From an uncultured Clostridia bacterium (lineage in GTDB: Bacteria; Bacillota; Clostridia; Oscillospirales; Ruminococcaceae): DNA of 64,000 nucleotides. The position numbers were made by a program, and so were the translations under genes. Shown here in pieces: positions 55,719 to 63,158 of the stretch (position 1 is its first letter; each line of letters begins with the position of its first letter). The notes under the pieces are model-generated. The model did no database searches, was not told the DNA's origin, and saw only the letters and a program-made list of their open reading frames with translations. The stretch lies in contig CAMMMX010000009.1 of the NCBI GenBank assembly GCA_946498095.1, forward strand, positions 1 through 64,000, written 5' to 3'.

Positions 55719-56395
55719 CGGCAGAAAAGAAAGACCGCAAGCCGCTCCGGATCAAGAACCTTGCAGACCTCAAGCGGCATATCAAGCTCGGAACCGAGCT
55801 GGTGGCGATGGCGCACCAATACCATCCCGATATCGTCGGCCTCACCCGTGTGGTGACGAAGGTGCAGACCAACGGCTTCTATTCCAAGATCAAGGATCAG
55901 CCGGATCATAAATGGTCGACCTGCAATCAGGGAATGGGCTTTTGGTCGCCCTTCAATAAGGCCGGAGCTTACCACTTCACGGATTCTACCGTCCAAGTGC
56001 TCAATACGAGGAAGAACGATGGCAACGTCCTCTATGAAATGGAACTCTACGACGGCGAACAAAGCATGTCAGAACAGAACAAGGAGGTAACCGACATGAA
56101 TGAATGGGATCGCCTGCACAGACAGGCACAGCGATACAAGGAAGCCTATCCCCCCGGAACGAGGATTATGCTTCTCGGCATGGAAAACGATCCGAACCCC
56201 GTGGAGAGCGGCACGAGAGGAACGGTCAGAGTCGTGGATGACATCGGCACCCTGCATTGCGATTTCGACAATGGCAGGAGCCTTGGCGTTGTCCCCGGCG
56301 AAGACTCCTTCCGTAAGCTGACGGATGAGGAACTTGCCGAGGAACTGGCAGAAGATATGGACGAGGACGAGAGCGGCCCCGTCATGGGAATGTGA
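55715..56395 (+). CDS. DUF4314 protein with N-terminal extension
   Basis: 226 residues. Residues 1 to about 105 form a separate domain (LKRHIKLGTELVAMAHQYHPDIVGLTRVV, WSTCNQGMGFWSPF). Residues 128 to about 200 are DUF4314: PPGTRIMLLGMENDPNPVESGTRGTV, then DDIGTLHCDFDNGRSLGVVPGEDSF. An acidic stretch and the tail SGPVMGM end it. Inside, AAGGAGG (56081-56087) lies 8 nt before an in-frame ATG (56096) at the domain border, so DUF4314 could also be made alone (99 residues). Function unknown. Confidence 0.8.
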   Translation: MTAEKKDRKPLRIKNLADLKRHIKLGTELVAMAHQYHPDIVGLTRVVTKVQTNGFYSKIKDQPDHKWSTCNQGMGFWSPFNKAGAYHFTDSTVQVLNTRKNDGNVLYEMELYDGEQSMSEQNKEVTDMNEWDRLHRQAQRYKEAYPPGTRIMLLGMENDPNPVESGTRGTVRVVDDIGTLHCDFDNGRSLGVVPGEDSFRKLTDEELAEELAEDMDEDESGPVMGM

Positions 56396-56402
56396 GGTGC
56401 CT

Positions 56403-56546
56403 ATGGGAGAAAGATTTGAAATCGAAATCCCGCCCCAGCTTACCGAACCGCTTCTGCAGTATGCCTCTGAAACGGAACTTCCCGTGGAGGACATCGTAGA
56501 AAACGCTCTCAGAAACTATTTGGAAAGGAGCCAGGACAATGCCTAA
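56403..56546 (+). CDS. Small ribbon-helix-helix-like protein
   Basis: 47 residues: FEIEIPPQLTEPLLQYASETELPVEDIVENALRNYLERS, a strand followed by two helices as in CopG/Arc repressors. GAGGTG overlapping the upstream stop serves as its ribosome site. The stop overlaps the next gene by 8 nt. It was not visible as a separate frame because a longer unrelated start precedes it. Confidence 0.65.
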   Translation: MGERFEIEIPPQLTEPLLQYASETELPVEDIVENALRNYLERSQDNA

Positions 56547-57006
56547 CGGCGAAAAGAAAGGAATCACCGTGCGGATCGACGCCGACCTCCATGCAGAGGT
56601 CAGTCAGTACTTGCGGGATCACAGCATGACTATGGCAGAGTTCGTCAGTCTGGCACTGGATGATGAGCTCCACCCGAAAAATCAGATGAAGGAAGGAAAC
56701 ACTATGGCAAACACAAGAACCATTGCCGTGCAGGTGCCGGAGGATCTGTTTCAGCGGATCAAGGACTACCTGCAGCGAAACAACATGACTCAGCGGCAGT
56801 TCCTCATCGGACTCATCGAGGACGAGCTGGAACGGGATCAGACCGAGCGTGAGAGCCAGAACGAGGCTGTGAGCGGCGATCACGACCAGGACAAAGATGA
56901 TCCCGAGCAGGACGAAGACGCCGCCCTTGACGATCCTGAAGCCGCGTCCGACGAGGAGGAAGACGAATCCGAGGATGAAGGTCAGGGATTCACTATGGGA
57001 ATGTGA
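56539..57006 (+). CDS. Tandem ribbon-helix-helix protein with acidic tail
   Basis: 155 residues. Two RHH-like units: residues 7-46 (GITVRIDADLHAEVSQYLRDHSMTMAEFVSLAL) and 58-95 (TIAVQVPEDLFQRIKDYLQRNNMTQRQFLIGLI). About 50 Asp/Glu-rich residues follow, with the terminal QGFTMGM. GGAAGG (56691-56696) lies 7 nt before an in-frame ATG (56704) at the second unit, so internal initiation would give a one-unit form. It probably regulates element genes. The tail codons are not used as a ribosome site, since the next gene starts 36 nt on. Confidence 0.75.
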   Translation: MPNGEKKGITVRIDADLHAEVSQYLRDHSMTMAEFVSLALDDELHPKNQMKEGNTMANTRTIAVQVPEDLFQRIKDYLQRNNMTQRQFLIGLIEDELERDQTERESQNEAVSGDHDQDKDDPEQDEDAALDDPEAASDEEEDESEDEGQGFTMGM

Positions 57007-57042
57007 GGTGACCAAGTAAAATAGGAACAGGTCGGATGCCAT

Positions 57043-58149
57043 ATGGCAATCCGATTTTTTGATATATTCGCCGGTATCGGCGGCTTCCGGTCTGGCCTGG
57101 AGGCTGTCGGCGGGTTTGAATGCATTGGTCATTGCGAGATCGACAAACGCACAAACATGGCGTACTGCGCCATCTATGACACGGAAGGAGAATATTACTG
57201 TGACGATGCAAGAAAAATCAACCCCAATGAAATGCCCGACTTTGACCTGCTCTGTGCCGGATTTCCTTGCCAAAGCTTCTCTGTTGCGGGAAAGCGGCTT
57301 GGATTCGAAGACACAAGAGGAACTCTGTTCTTTGAAGTTGCCCGACTCCTTGCAGCCAAACGACCTGCATTTTTTCTTCTGGAAAACGTCCCGGGACTGC
57401 TATCGCATGACGGGGGCAAGACGCTTGAAACCATCTACGCCGCGCTTATTGAAATGGGGTATCATTTTGAATGGTGTGTGCATAACAGCAGATATTTCGG
57501 AGTCCCCCAGCAGCGACGGCGCCTGTATATTGTCGGATATCTTGATCCCCGATGTGCCGGACAAATATTTCCTCTCAGCGGCGGCAATGCGGCGCATCTC
57601 CGGCAACTTATCGGCGGCGCCCAGGGGCAAAGGGTTTACGATCCCAACGGAGTAGCCTGCACCCAAGCGGCGACCAGCGGAGGCTGGGGCGGCAAGACAG
57701 GTCTGTATTTCATTGACATGAATGCCGATCCCGTCGTTACCGACGTTGCCCGATGCATCACTGCCCGTCAGGATTCCGGCGTCAGCAAACACAGAGGCGA
57801 ACACTCCGCCGTGCTAATTGAGGATGCGCCGAGAGCGATCCTCACGCCCGACAGAGAAAAGGTGCGTCAGCAGGGCCGCCGGATCAAGGAGCCGGACGAG
57901 CCGATGTTTACGATCACCGCTCAGGACAGGCACGGAATCCTGCACAGAGGCAGAATCCGAAAACTCATGCCCATTGAGTGCTGGCGTCTGCAGGGATATG
58001 CCGACGAACAATTTAATAAGGCGGCAGCCCTTGGACTGAAGGACGGCCACCTGTACAAGATGGCCGGCAACAGTGTATCTGTGCCGGTCATTTCTGCTAT
58101 CGGGCAGAGAATCAAAGCAGTCAATGAAAAGTATGAAATAGTGAGGTAA
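57043..58149 (+). CDS. DNA (cytosine-5-)-methyltransferase
   Basis: 368 residues. C5-methylase motifs in order: I FDIFAGIGGFRSGLE (about 5-19), IV CAGFPCQSFSVAG with the catalytic Cys (about 74), VI FFLLENVPGL (about 110), VIII NSRYFGVPQQRRRLYIVG (about 148-165), IX-X LMPIECWRLQGY and KMAGNSVSVPVI near the end. The target-recognition region is about 180-300. No restriction endonuclease lies beside it, so it is probably a solitary anti-restriction methylase. Confidence 0.95.
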   Translation: MAIRFFDIFAGIGGFRSGLEAVGGFECIGHCEIDKRTNMAYCAIYDTEGEYYCDDARKINPNEMPDFDLLCAGFPCQSFSVAGKRLGFEDTRGTLFFEVARLLAAKRPAFFLLENVPGLLSHDGGKTLETIYAALIEMGYHFEWCVHNSRYFGVPQQRRRLYIVGYLDPRCAGQIFPLSGGNAAHLRQLIGGAQGQRVYDPNGVACTQAATSGGWGGKTGLYFIDMNADPVVTDVARCITARQDSGVSKHRGEHSAVLIEDAPRAILTPDREKVRQQGRRIKEPDEPMFTITAQDRHGILHRGRIRKLMPIECWRLQGYADEQFNKAAALGLKDGHLYKMAGNSVSVPVISAIGQRIKAVNEKYEIVR

Positions 58150-58155
58150 TTGCCT

Positions 58156-59724
58156 ATGAGAGACAAAATCAGAATTGAGCTTTCCTCGGAGAACAGGCTC
58201 GCTTGGGAACCCTTCTACGCTGTGCTGGATCTTCCCGCCACAGCCCAGCAGATCAGAGACGCCAAGCAAAGAGCGAGAATCACCGGCAGAGAGGATATGA
58301 CCTATCAAGAGATCAGCTTTCTCGGCTTCGATCCGCTTCCCGATCTCGAGCACCTCCGGCTCGACACCACCACCGTGGAGGAACTGAACTACCTTGCCCA
58401 GCGCCTGGATACTCTCTCCGACGAGCAGTTCATTATCTATCAGGCGCTCTTCGACCAGCGGTTCGGTGATGTGGACTCCGACGAGCTTCTGTCGGTCAAG
58501 GGTCTCATCAACATGACTTATGGTCTGGACAATGTGATGGTTGCATCCAACATCCACAACGATGAGCAGCTTGGACAGTTCGTGATCGAAAACGACCTCC
58601 ATCCCGACGTCGCTGCCATCCCGGATGACTCTCTGTATCTGCTGGACAAGCGCAGGATCGGAGAGCTTCAGCGAAAGAATGAAGGCGGCATACTGATCGA
58701 AGGCTTCTATGTGGTCACCGGCGATTATGAAATCCCCGAGGTCTATGACGGAAAGAATATCCCTGTTGCGGCTGATGACGCTGTGTTCAGGCTGAAGGTC
58801 GGCCTTGCCGATCTCAACGATCCCGAAGCAGCGGAAGCCGGTGCCGTGTGGCTCGCACTTCCGATTCCGAGAGAGGAAGCGGATGCCATCGTCAAGGATG
58901 CCTTTGGCGTAGAATCCATTGAGGACTGCGCCTGCTTTGACTTCGAATCCGGCATCCCGCAGATTACTGCCATCGCCGCCAAAGAGATGTCTTCCTTTGA
59001 CGCTCTGAATGCTGTCGCAGACAGGTACCTCACAATGGGAAACGATGCACAGCTCAGATTCAAAGCAATCCTCGAAGCGGAGAACATTCATGACGCGGAC
59101 GGCGCATTGGAAGCCGCAGACAGGCTGAACGAATATGAGCTGTCGTATTTCGACAGCGACGCCGCCTCCTTCTTCAAAACCCATGTGTGCCACAATCTCG
59201 ACGTCCGCTTTGACGATCACTGGCTGGATACACTCTTGACGCAGAACGAAGGCAAGCGGCTGGTCGAGCGGATGGGTGCGAGCATTACCGACTATGGTAT
59301 TCTCTCTGCCCGTGGCGGTCATCTGTTCGAGCCTGTCCCTGTTGAGGCGCCGGAAGCCAAAGAGTTAAAGACACAGGCCATGACCGACGAGAAGCTCGAG
59401 GTGGTCGAAGTGCTCGGTCAGACCGCTCTCTTCACCAACGGCCGCGTTACGCAGAAAGAGCTCCCCGATGGGCTTTACAAGTATGATCTGCGTGAGGGCG
59501 AGTCCATCGCCTTCGCCACGGTCGAGCCAAGTGTGGCTGTCAACCATGCGGGAACGATCATCACCAAAGAGCCGATCATCTTCGGCGAGGAAGGATACAT
59601 CGAGTTTGACGATGATTCCTCGCCCAACTTCCTCGGCGACCATATGTCTGTCGAGGAATTTCAAAACACGGACTTCAGCCAGAATGAAGATGAATCTCTG
59701 ACGATGGGAGGTATGCAGTTATGA
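58156..59724 (+). CDS. ArdA-like / LPD28 element protein
   Basis: 522 residues. The N-terminal third resembles the first ArdA-like gene (ELNYLAQRLDTLSDEQFIIYQALF against ELNYLGKRMESFDTLEYDQFLIG). The C-terminus (about 415-480) has LPDGLYKYDLREGESIAFATVEPSVAVNHAGTI, which matches the large-polyvalent-protein-associated domain LPD28. ATG 58156 is 8 nt after GAGGT. The tail DESLTMGGMQL contains the next gene's GGGAGG. The domain mix suggests an antirestriction or establishment function; unproven. Confidence 0.75.
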   Translation: MRDKIRIELSSENRLAWEPFYAVLDLPATAQQIRDAKQRARITGREDMTYQEISFLGFDPLPDLEHLRLDTTTVEELNYLAQRLDTLSDEQFIIYQALFDQRFGDVDSDELLSVKGLINMTYGLDNVMVASNIHNDEQLGQFVIENDLHPDVAAIPDDSLYLLDKRRIGELQRKNEGGILIEGFYVVTGDYEIPEVYDGKNIPVAADDAVFRLKVGLADLNDPEAAEAGAVWLALPIPREEADAIVKDAFGVESIEDCACFDFESGIPQITAIAAKEMSSFDALNAVADRYLTMGNDAQLRFKAILEAENIHDADGALEAADRLNEYELSYFDSDAASFFKTHVCHNLDVRFDDHWLDTLLTQNEGKRLVERMGASITDYGILSARGGHLFEPVPVEAPEAKELKTQAMTDEKLEVVEVLGQTALFTNGRVTQKELPDGLYKYDLREGESIAFATVEPSVAVNHAGTIITKEPIIFGEEGYIEFDDDSSPNFLGDHMSVEEFQNTDFSQNEDESLTMGGMQL

Positions 59725-60320
59725 GCGTGAAAACGATATCCAAAGACGAACTTCGCCGGATGGAGGGCTCCGAAGGCTTGATCATTCAAGGCTGCGGCGG
59801 CAGCCTCGACGAATGGGTGGACGGCATCAATGACATGCTCACGGAGGACGGCATTCTGCTGGACGGCACAAGGTTTCACGACTGCTCCACCTTTGAGCAT
59901 GACGGATCAACCTGCCTCCTGTTTCCCTTCAAGGATGACGTTAAGCTCGATGTTGGCAGGCTCGCCATGTGGCGGCTCCAGACGCACGGAAACTTCGGCG
60001 GCACCTGGCTTTCGGATTACGTTCCGAACAAGCTCGGCGGCTTCATCTCCAAGGAACAGACCGCAGAGACAGCGCCAAAGCCCGATTGTCCGCTGATCGG
60101 TCAGGACGGCAACATCTTCAATCTGATGGGTATCGCATCCCGCACTTTGAAGCAGAACGGTCTTGCAGACCAGGCGAAGGAGATGTGCGACCGCATCCGT
60201 GAGTCCGGTGATTATTACAAGGCGCTCGGCGTCATCGGAGAGTACGTCAACATCACCTCGGTGGATGACGTTCCGGATGAAGGAGAGGACTTCGAGGAAG
60301 GAATGGGCATGCATCTGTGA
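59721..60320 (+). CDS. Element protein, unknown
   Basis: 199 residues. The N-terminal part (KDELRRMEGSEGLIIQGCGGSLDEWVDGIN, MWRLQTHGNFGGTWLSDYV) and C-terminal part (CPLIGQDGNIFNLMGIASRTLKQNGLADQAKEM) are familiar from conjugative elements of Clostridia, but no function is known. The start overlaps the previous stop (ATGA), with GGGAGG 9 nt upstream. The tail is DFEEGMGMHL. Confidence 0.75.
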   Translation: MSVKTISKDELRRMEGSEGLIIQGCGGSLDEWVDGINDMLTEDGILLDGTRFHDCSTFEHDGSTCLLFPFKDDVKLDVGRLAMWRLQTHGNFGGTWLSDYVPNKLGGFISKEQTAETAPKPDCPLIGQDGNIFNLMGIASRTLKQNGLADQAKEMCDRIRESGDYYKALGVIGEYVNITSVDDVPDEGEDFEEGMGMHL

Positions 60321-60661
60321 AATACGATGAATTCAAAAAAGCTGTTGACCGCATCATCGAGGATGAGGATACGCTGATGATCCACGTGTCCCCAGACTTC
60401 CAGTGCGATCAGACACTTGGCTTTCCGACATCTCTTTGCGTCTGCTGGGAGCAAGGCAAAGCATGGCTCGCCCCCAACGACTTCATGATGTCCGATCTGC
60501 CCGACGATCAGGCAAAAGATATTTTTGACGCCTGCGCGGAATACGGCATCCGCAACTGTGAGGATGCGGAGGACTTCAATAATCTTCTCCGTGGGCTCGG
60601 TCAGGATGCTATGGACAACGCATGGCTCCCCGATGATGAGGAAGGAATGGTGCTGTCATGA
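60317..60661 (+). CDS. Small acidic element protein, unknown
   Basis: 114 residues from a GTG that overlaps the previous stop (GTGA); GGAAGGA lies about 13 nt upstream. Acidic, alpha/beta, with FGMMSDLPDDQAKD-like helices and CVCWEQGKAWLAP. No family recognised. It ends DDEEGMVLS, a weak form of the shared tail, and overlaps the next gene (ATGA). Confidence 0.7.
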   Translation: MKYDEFKKAVDRIIEDEDTLMIHVSPDFQCDQTLGFPTSLCVCWEQGKAWLAPNDFMMSDLPDDQAKDIFDACAEYGIRNCEDAEDFNNLLRGLGQDAMDNAWLPDDEEGMVLS

Positions 60662-60801
60662 TCGAGTTCCTTTGGTTCCTCGTTGGGCTATTCATCGGTG
60701 GGATTGTGACAACCCTTGTGCTGTGCTGCCTGCAGATCAGCCGCATCAACGAATACGAAGCCGAGCTTCGCAAGCTCCGCTCACAACTGAATAACAAGTA
60801 A
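60658..60801 (+). CDS. Single-pass membrane microprotein (DUF3789-like)
   Basis: 47 residues: MIEFLWFLVGLFIGGIVTTLVLCC forms one membrane helix with GxxxG-type spacing. It is followed by ISRINEYEAELRKLRSQLNNK, a short amphipathic or coiled-coil tail. Size and pattern fit DUF3789 microproteins of conjugative elements. The start overlaps the previous stop (ATGA). It ends the first transcription block, directly before a terminator. Confidence 0.7.
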   Translation: MIEFLWFLVGLFIGGIVTTLVLCCLQISRINEYEAELRKLRSQLNNK

Positions 60802-60807
60802 TTCCGA

Positions 60808-60849
60808 AGACGGTATCAATCGCCCATAACGATTGGTACCGTCTTTTTT
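60808..60849 (+). terminator. Terminator between element gene blocks
   Basis: GACGGTATCAATCG / CGATTGGTACCGTC then six Ts. It separates 53359-60801 from the adenine methylase block. Confidence 0.85.
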
Positions 60850-60894
60850 CGTTTATGGCGCGGTTGGTACCTCGTGAAAAGCGAGGTGATCAAC

Positions 60895-61872
60895 ATTAAA
60901 ACCCCTGTATCACGTGTAGGAAACAAGACTGCTATCCTGCACATTCTCTACGCTCTGTTTCCGCTGCACTACGGACGCTTTATCGACGTGTTCGGCGGCA
61001 GCGGCAGCGTCCTTCTCGGCAAACCGACCATTGACGCCTTCGAAGTCTACAACGATTTCGACCGCAACCTGGTCAACCTGTTCCGATGTATGAAGGAACG
61101 GACGATGGCGACGATCCGTGAGCTGGGCTTCTGCAATCTCAACTCCAGAGAGGACTTCATTGCGATCCGCAAGTTCTTCGATCATGAGACATTCGATGAC
61201 AGGTTCTTGACGGAGGAACTGATGCTCACGGAAATCATGCTTCCCCCTCTCGAGGCAGCGGAGCTGAAGGAAATCCGTATGCGGATTACCGAGGATTACG
61301 ATGTGCGCAGAGCGTCCATGTTCCTGAAGCTTCTCCGCAACAGCTACTCCAGCAGCGGAAAGTCCTTCGCCTCCCAGCCCTTTGACATCCGAAAGCTGTT
61401 CGGGCTGATTCAGGAGTTGGAAGACCGCATGGCAAATGTGGTGATCGAGAACCAGGACTTCGAGACGCTGATCCGCCACTATGACCGTCCCGACGCTTTC
61501 TTTTATGCCGATCCGCCTTACTTTTCAACAGAAGACATGTATGAGGTCGGCTTCGGCTGGGATGACCATGTGAGACTCAGAGAAACCCTCGGAAGGATCA
61601 AAGGCAAGTTCCTTCTGTCCTACAACGACTGCCCTGAGATCCGTGAACTGTACGATGGATTCAGCCTGTTCGACTTCTCCCGCACCCACTCTATGGCACA
61701 GCGGTATGAAGCCGGAAAGGAATTCAAGGAGCTTCTCATTGCCAACTACGATTACTACGAGCGCGAAAACGCAAAGCCCAAGCAGCTCACGCTGTTCGAC
61801 ATCTATGGCGATGAGAACTACGACTACGAAAAAATATTAAAGGAGAGCATTATATCATGCAAAATCAGATGA
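60895..61872 (+). CDS. DNA adenine methylase (D12 class), probable AUU start
   Basis: About 325 residues. N6-adenine methylase with FxGxG motif FIDVFGGSGSVLLGK (about 30-44) and catalytic DPPYF (about 208-212); the middle is the target-recognition part. Homologs, as I recall them, begin close to KTPVSRVGNKT. Exactly there ATT (60895) lies 8 nt after GAGG, within GAGGTGATC, nine bases complementary to the 16S 3' end. GTG 60874 gives 7 more residues but has no ribosome site. ACCTCG-TGAAAAG-CGAGGT can hide the site in a hairpin. No partner nuclease is nearby. Confidence 0.85.
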   Translation: MKTPVSRVGNKTAILHILYALFPLHYGRFIDVFGGSGSVLLGKPTIDAFEVYNDFDRNLVNLFRCMKERTMATIRELGFCNLNSREDFIAIRKFFDHETFDDRFLTEELMLTEIMLPPLEAAELKEIRMRITEDYDVRRASMFLKLLRNSYSSSGKSFASQPFDIRKLFGLIQELEDRMANVVIENQDFETLIRHYDRPDAFFYADPPYFSTEDMYEVGFGWDDHVRLRETLGRIKGKFLLSYNDCPEIRELYDGFSLFDFSRTHSMAQRYEAGKEFKELLIANYDYYERENAKPKQLTLFDIYGDENYDYEKILKESIISCKIR

Positions 61873-62123
61873 AAAGCCAGCCCCTCTTTGCGCTGGTTCC
61901 CGTGCCGTATGAGGCGCTTGTGGACGCCGGCATCGAGATCGGCGATCCCCTGCAGTTCACGGTCAAAGAAGGAAAAGTCACGATGGAGAAAATCTCCCCT
62001 GAGGACATGGACTTCGTCTGTGATGGCAACTGCGAAGGCTGTCCCATGCTCCTGCTCGACTGCACTGGCGAGTGTGCCGTCTGCCCCTGTAATGATTTCT
62101 GTGATGAAAGCGAGGTTTTCTAA
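61857..62123 (+). CDS. AbrB-like protein with Cys-rich tail
   Basis: 88 residues. The N-terminal FALVPVPYEALVDAGIEIGDPLQFTVKEGKVTMEKI resembles a swapped-hairpin AbrB/SpoVT fold. Residues 55-83 carry seven cysteines in CxxxCxxC, C-x3-C-x2-CxC-x3-C spacing, suggesting zinc binding. It overlaps the methylase end by 16 nt, with AAAGGAG upstream. Likely a DNA-binding regulator. Confidence 0.7.
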   Translation: MQNQMKSQPLFALVPVPYEALVDAGIEIGDPLQFTVKEGKVTMEKISPEDMDFVCDGNCEGCPMLLLDCTGECAVCPCNDFCDESEVF

Positions 62124-62124
62124 T

Positions 62125-62442
62125 ATGGCTCAGACGTTCCGAATTCTTGGTAAGCGTGGACGCATTACCATCCCCTTCGAGATCCGCCAGCGTGTCGGAT
62201 TCTCCTACAATGACGTGCTGTCCTTCACGGAAGCACCAGACGGCAGAACCGTGATTGTCAAGCGCGAGAAGATCTGCGACAACTGTGCGGCAGAAAAGCC
62301 GCAGAGGAAGGAAGCCGAAGACACGATTACGCTCTTTGACTTCCTCAACGGTCTCTCCGATGAGCAGCAGAAAGCGGCCTTCGCCCATCTCAAGCTGAAA
62401 TGGGATCGTGTACAAGGAAGTGGTCTCTATGGCAGATCATAA
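62125..62442 (+). CDS. AbrB/MazE/SpoVT-type DNA-binding protein
   Basis: 105 residues. FRILGKRGRITIPFEIRQRVGFSYNDVLSF is a clear SpoVT-AbrB domain. A CDNCAAEK Cys pair and a helical C-terminus (TLFDFLNGLSDEQQKAAFAHL) follow. ATG 62125 lies directly after the previous stop with GCGAGG upstream. The two adjacent AbrB-like proteins may form heteromers. Confidence 0.8.
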   Translation: MAQTFRILGKRGRITIPFEIRQRVGFSYNDVLSFTEAPDGRTVIVKREKICDNCAAEKPQRKEAEDTITLFDFLNGLSDEQQKAAFAHLKLKWDRVQGSGLYGRS

Positions 62443-63157
62443 GCCGCTTTACCGCTGGTCACTGCAGGACGCCGTTACCCATAACGAAGTGCAGGATTGG
62501 CGAGACAGCTACAGAGAAAACTGCGACTGCGCCAGGGCAATTGAGCGAGCCATCGCTGACCAATACCACGACAACATCCTTGAGAACGGTACGAAGGACA
62601 TCATCGACCGTTACGGCTTCGACCGTGTGAATTGGGTGCTGGCAAATACCCTGCAGGAGAAGGCTCACGACGGCCGCTTCTCCCAGGAGAACAAAAGATG
62701 GGCAAAGGGATTCTACATTCCGAGAGATGACGTGCGCTGGCACTTCTGCGTGGAGTCCCATCCCGGACTGACGGATCTCTTTGTCAATCAGGCTCGGGAG
62801 GCATGGCAGAAACTCGGACTCTTTGAGCCTCAGAGTTGTATTTCGGAAAAAGACGGTGAAATTGATTATAAAGGCAGACTCCTGGTACTCAAACCGACCG
62901 TACTAAAGGAGAGTTACAGGACTTCCGAGAATCAGTTGTTCGTTGCGGAGGGCGGCTTCGGATGCTCTCCGAACTCTCGTGGACGCAAGGTCTTCGGTAA
63001 ATTCCTTATCGATGGTGAGGAAACCAATTTTAATCGGGATGACTTCTTTGGCATTATCAAGGATGAGTGCATCCCCGAATGGGCGGCAGAGAAGCTTGCT
63101 GAGCTCGAACCTCCTGATCAGGATGAGTCCAAAGGAATCATAATGGGAGGAATGTAA
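62429..63157 (+). CDS. DUF3849 domain protein
   Basis: 242 residues. Residues 5 to about 105 match DUF3849: YRWSLQDAVTHNEVQDWRDSYREN, CARAIERAIADQY, VNWVLANTLQEK and WAKGFYIP. The second part (GRLLVLKPTVLKESYRTSENQLFVAEGGFGC) is a small beta domain. Function unknown; common in conjugative elements. ATG 62429 is 8-9 nt after AAGGAAG and overlaps the previous gene. The tail SKGIIMGGM encodes GGGAGG for the next gene. Confidence 0.8.
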   Translation: MADHKPLYRWSLQDAVTHNEVQDWRDSYRENCDCARAIERAIADQYHDNILENGTKDIIDRYGFDRVNWVLANTLQEKAHDGRFSQENKRWAKGFYIPRDDVRWHFCVESHPGLTDLFVNQAREAWQKLGLFEPQSCISEKDGEIDYKGRLLVLKPTVLKESYRTSENQLFVAEGGFGCSPNSRGRKVFGKFLIDGEETNFNRDDFFGIIKDECIPEWAAEKLAELEPPDQDESKGIIMGGM

Positions 63158-63158
63158 G

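Noticed and set aside
57814-59322. 502-codon minus-strand frame opposite the LPD28 gene
   Set aside because: Antisense; the plus-strand gene has proper coupling and domains.
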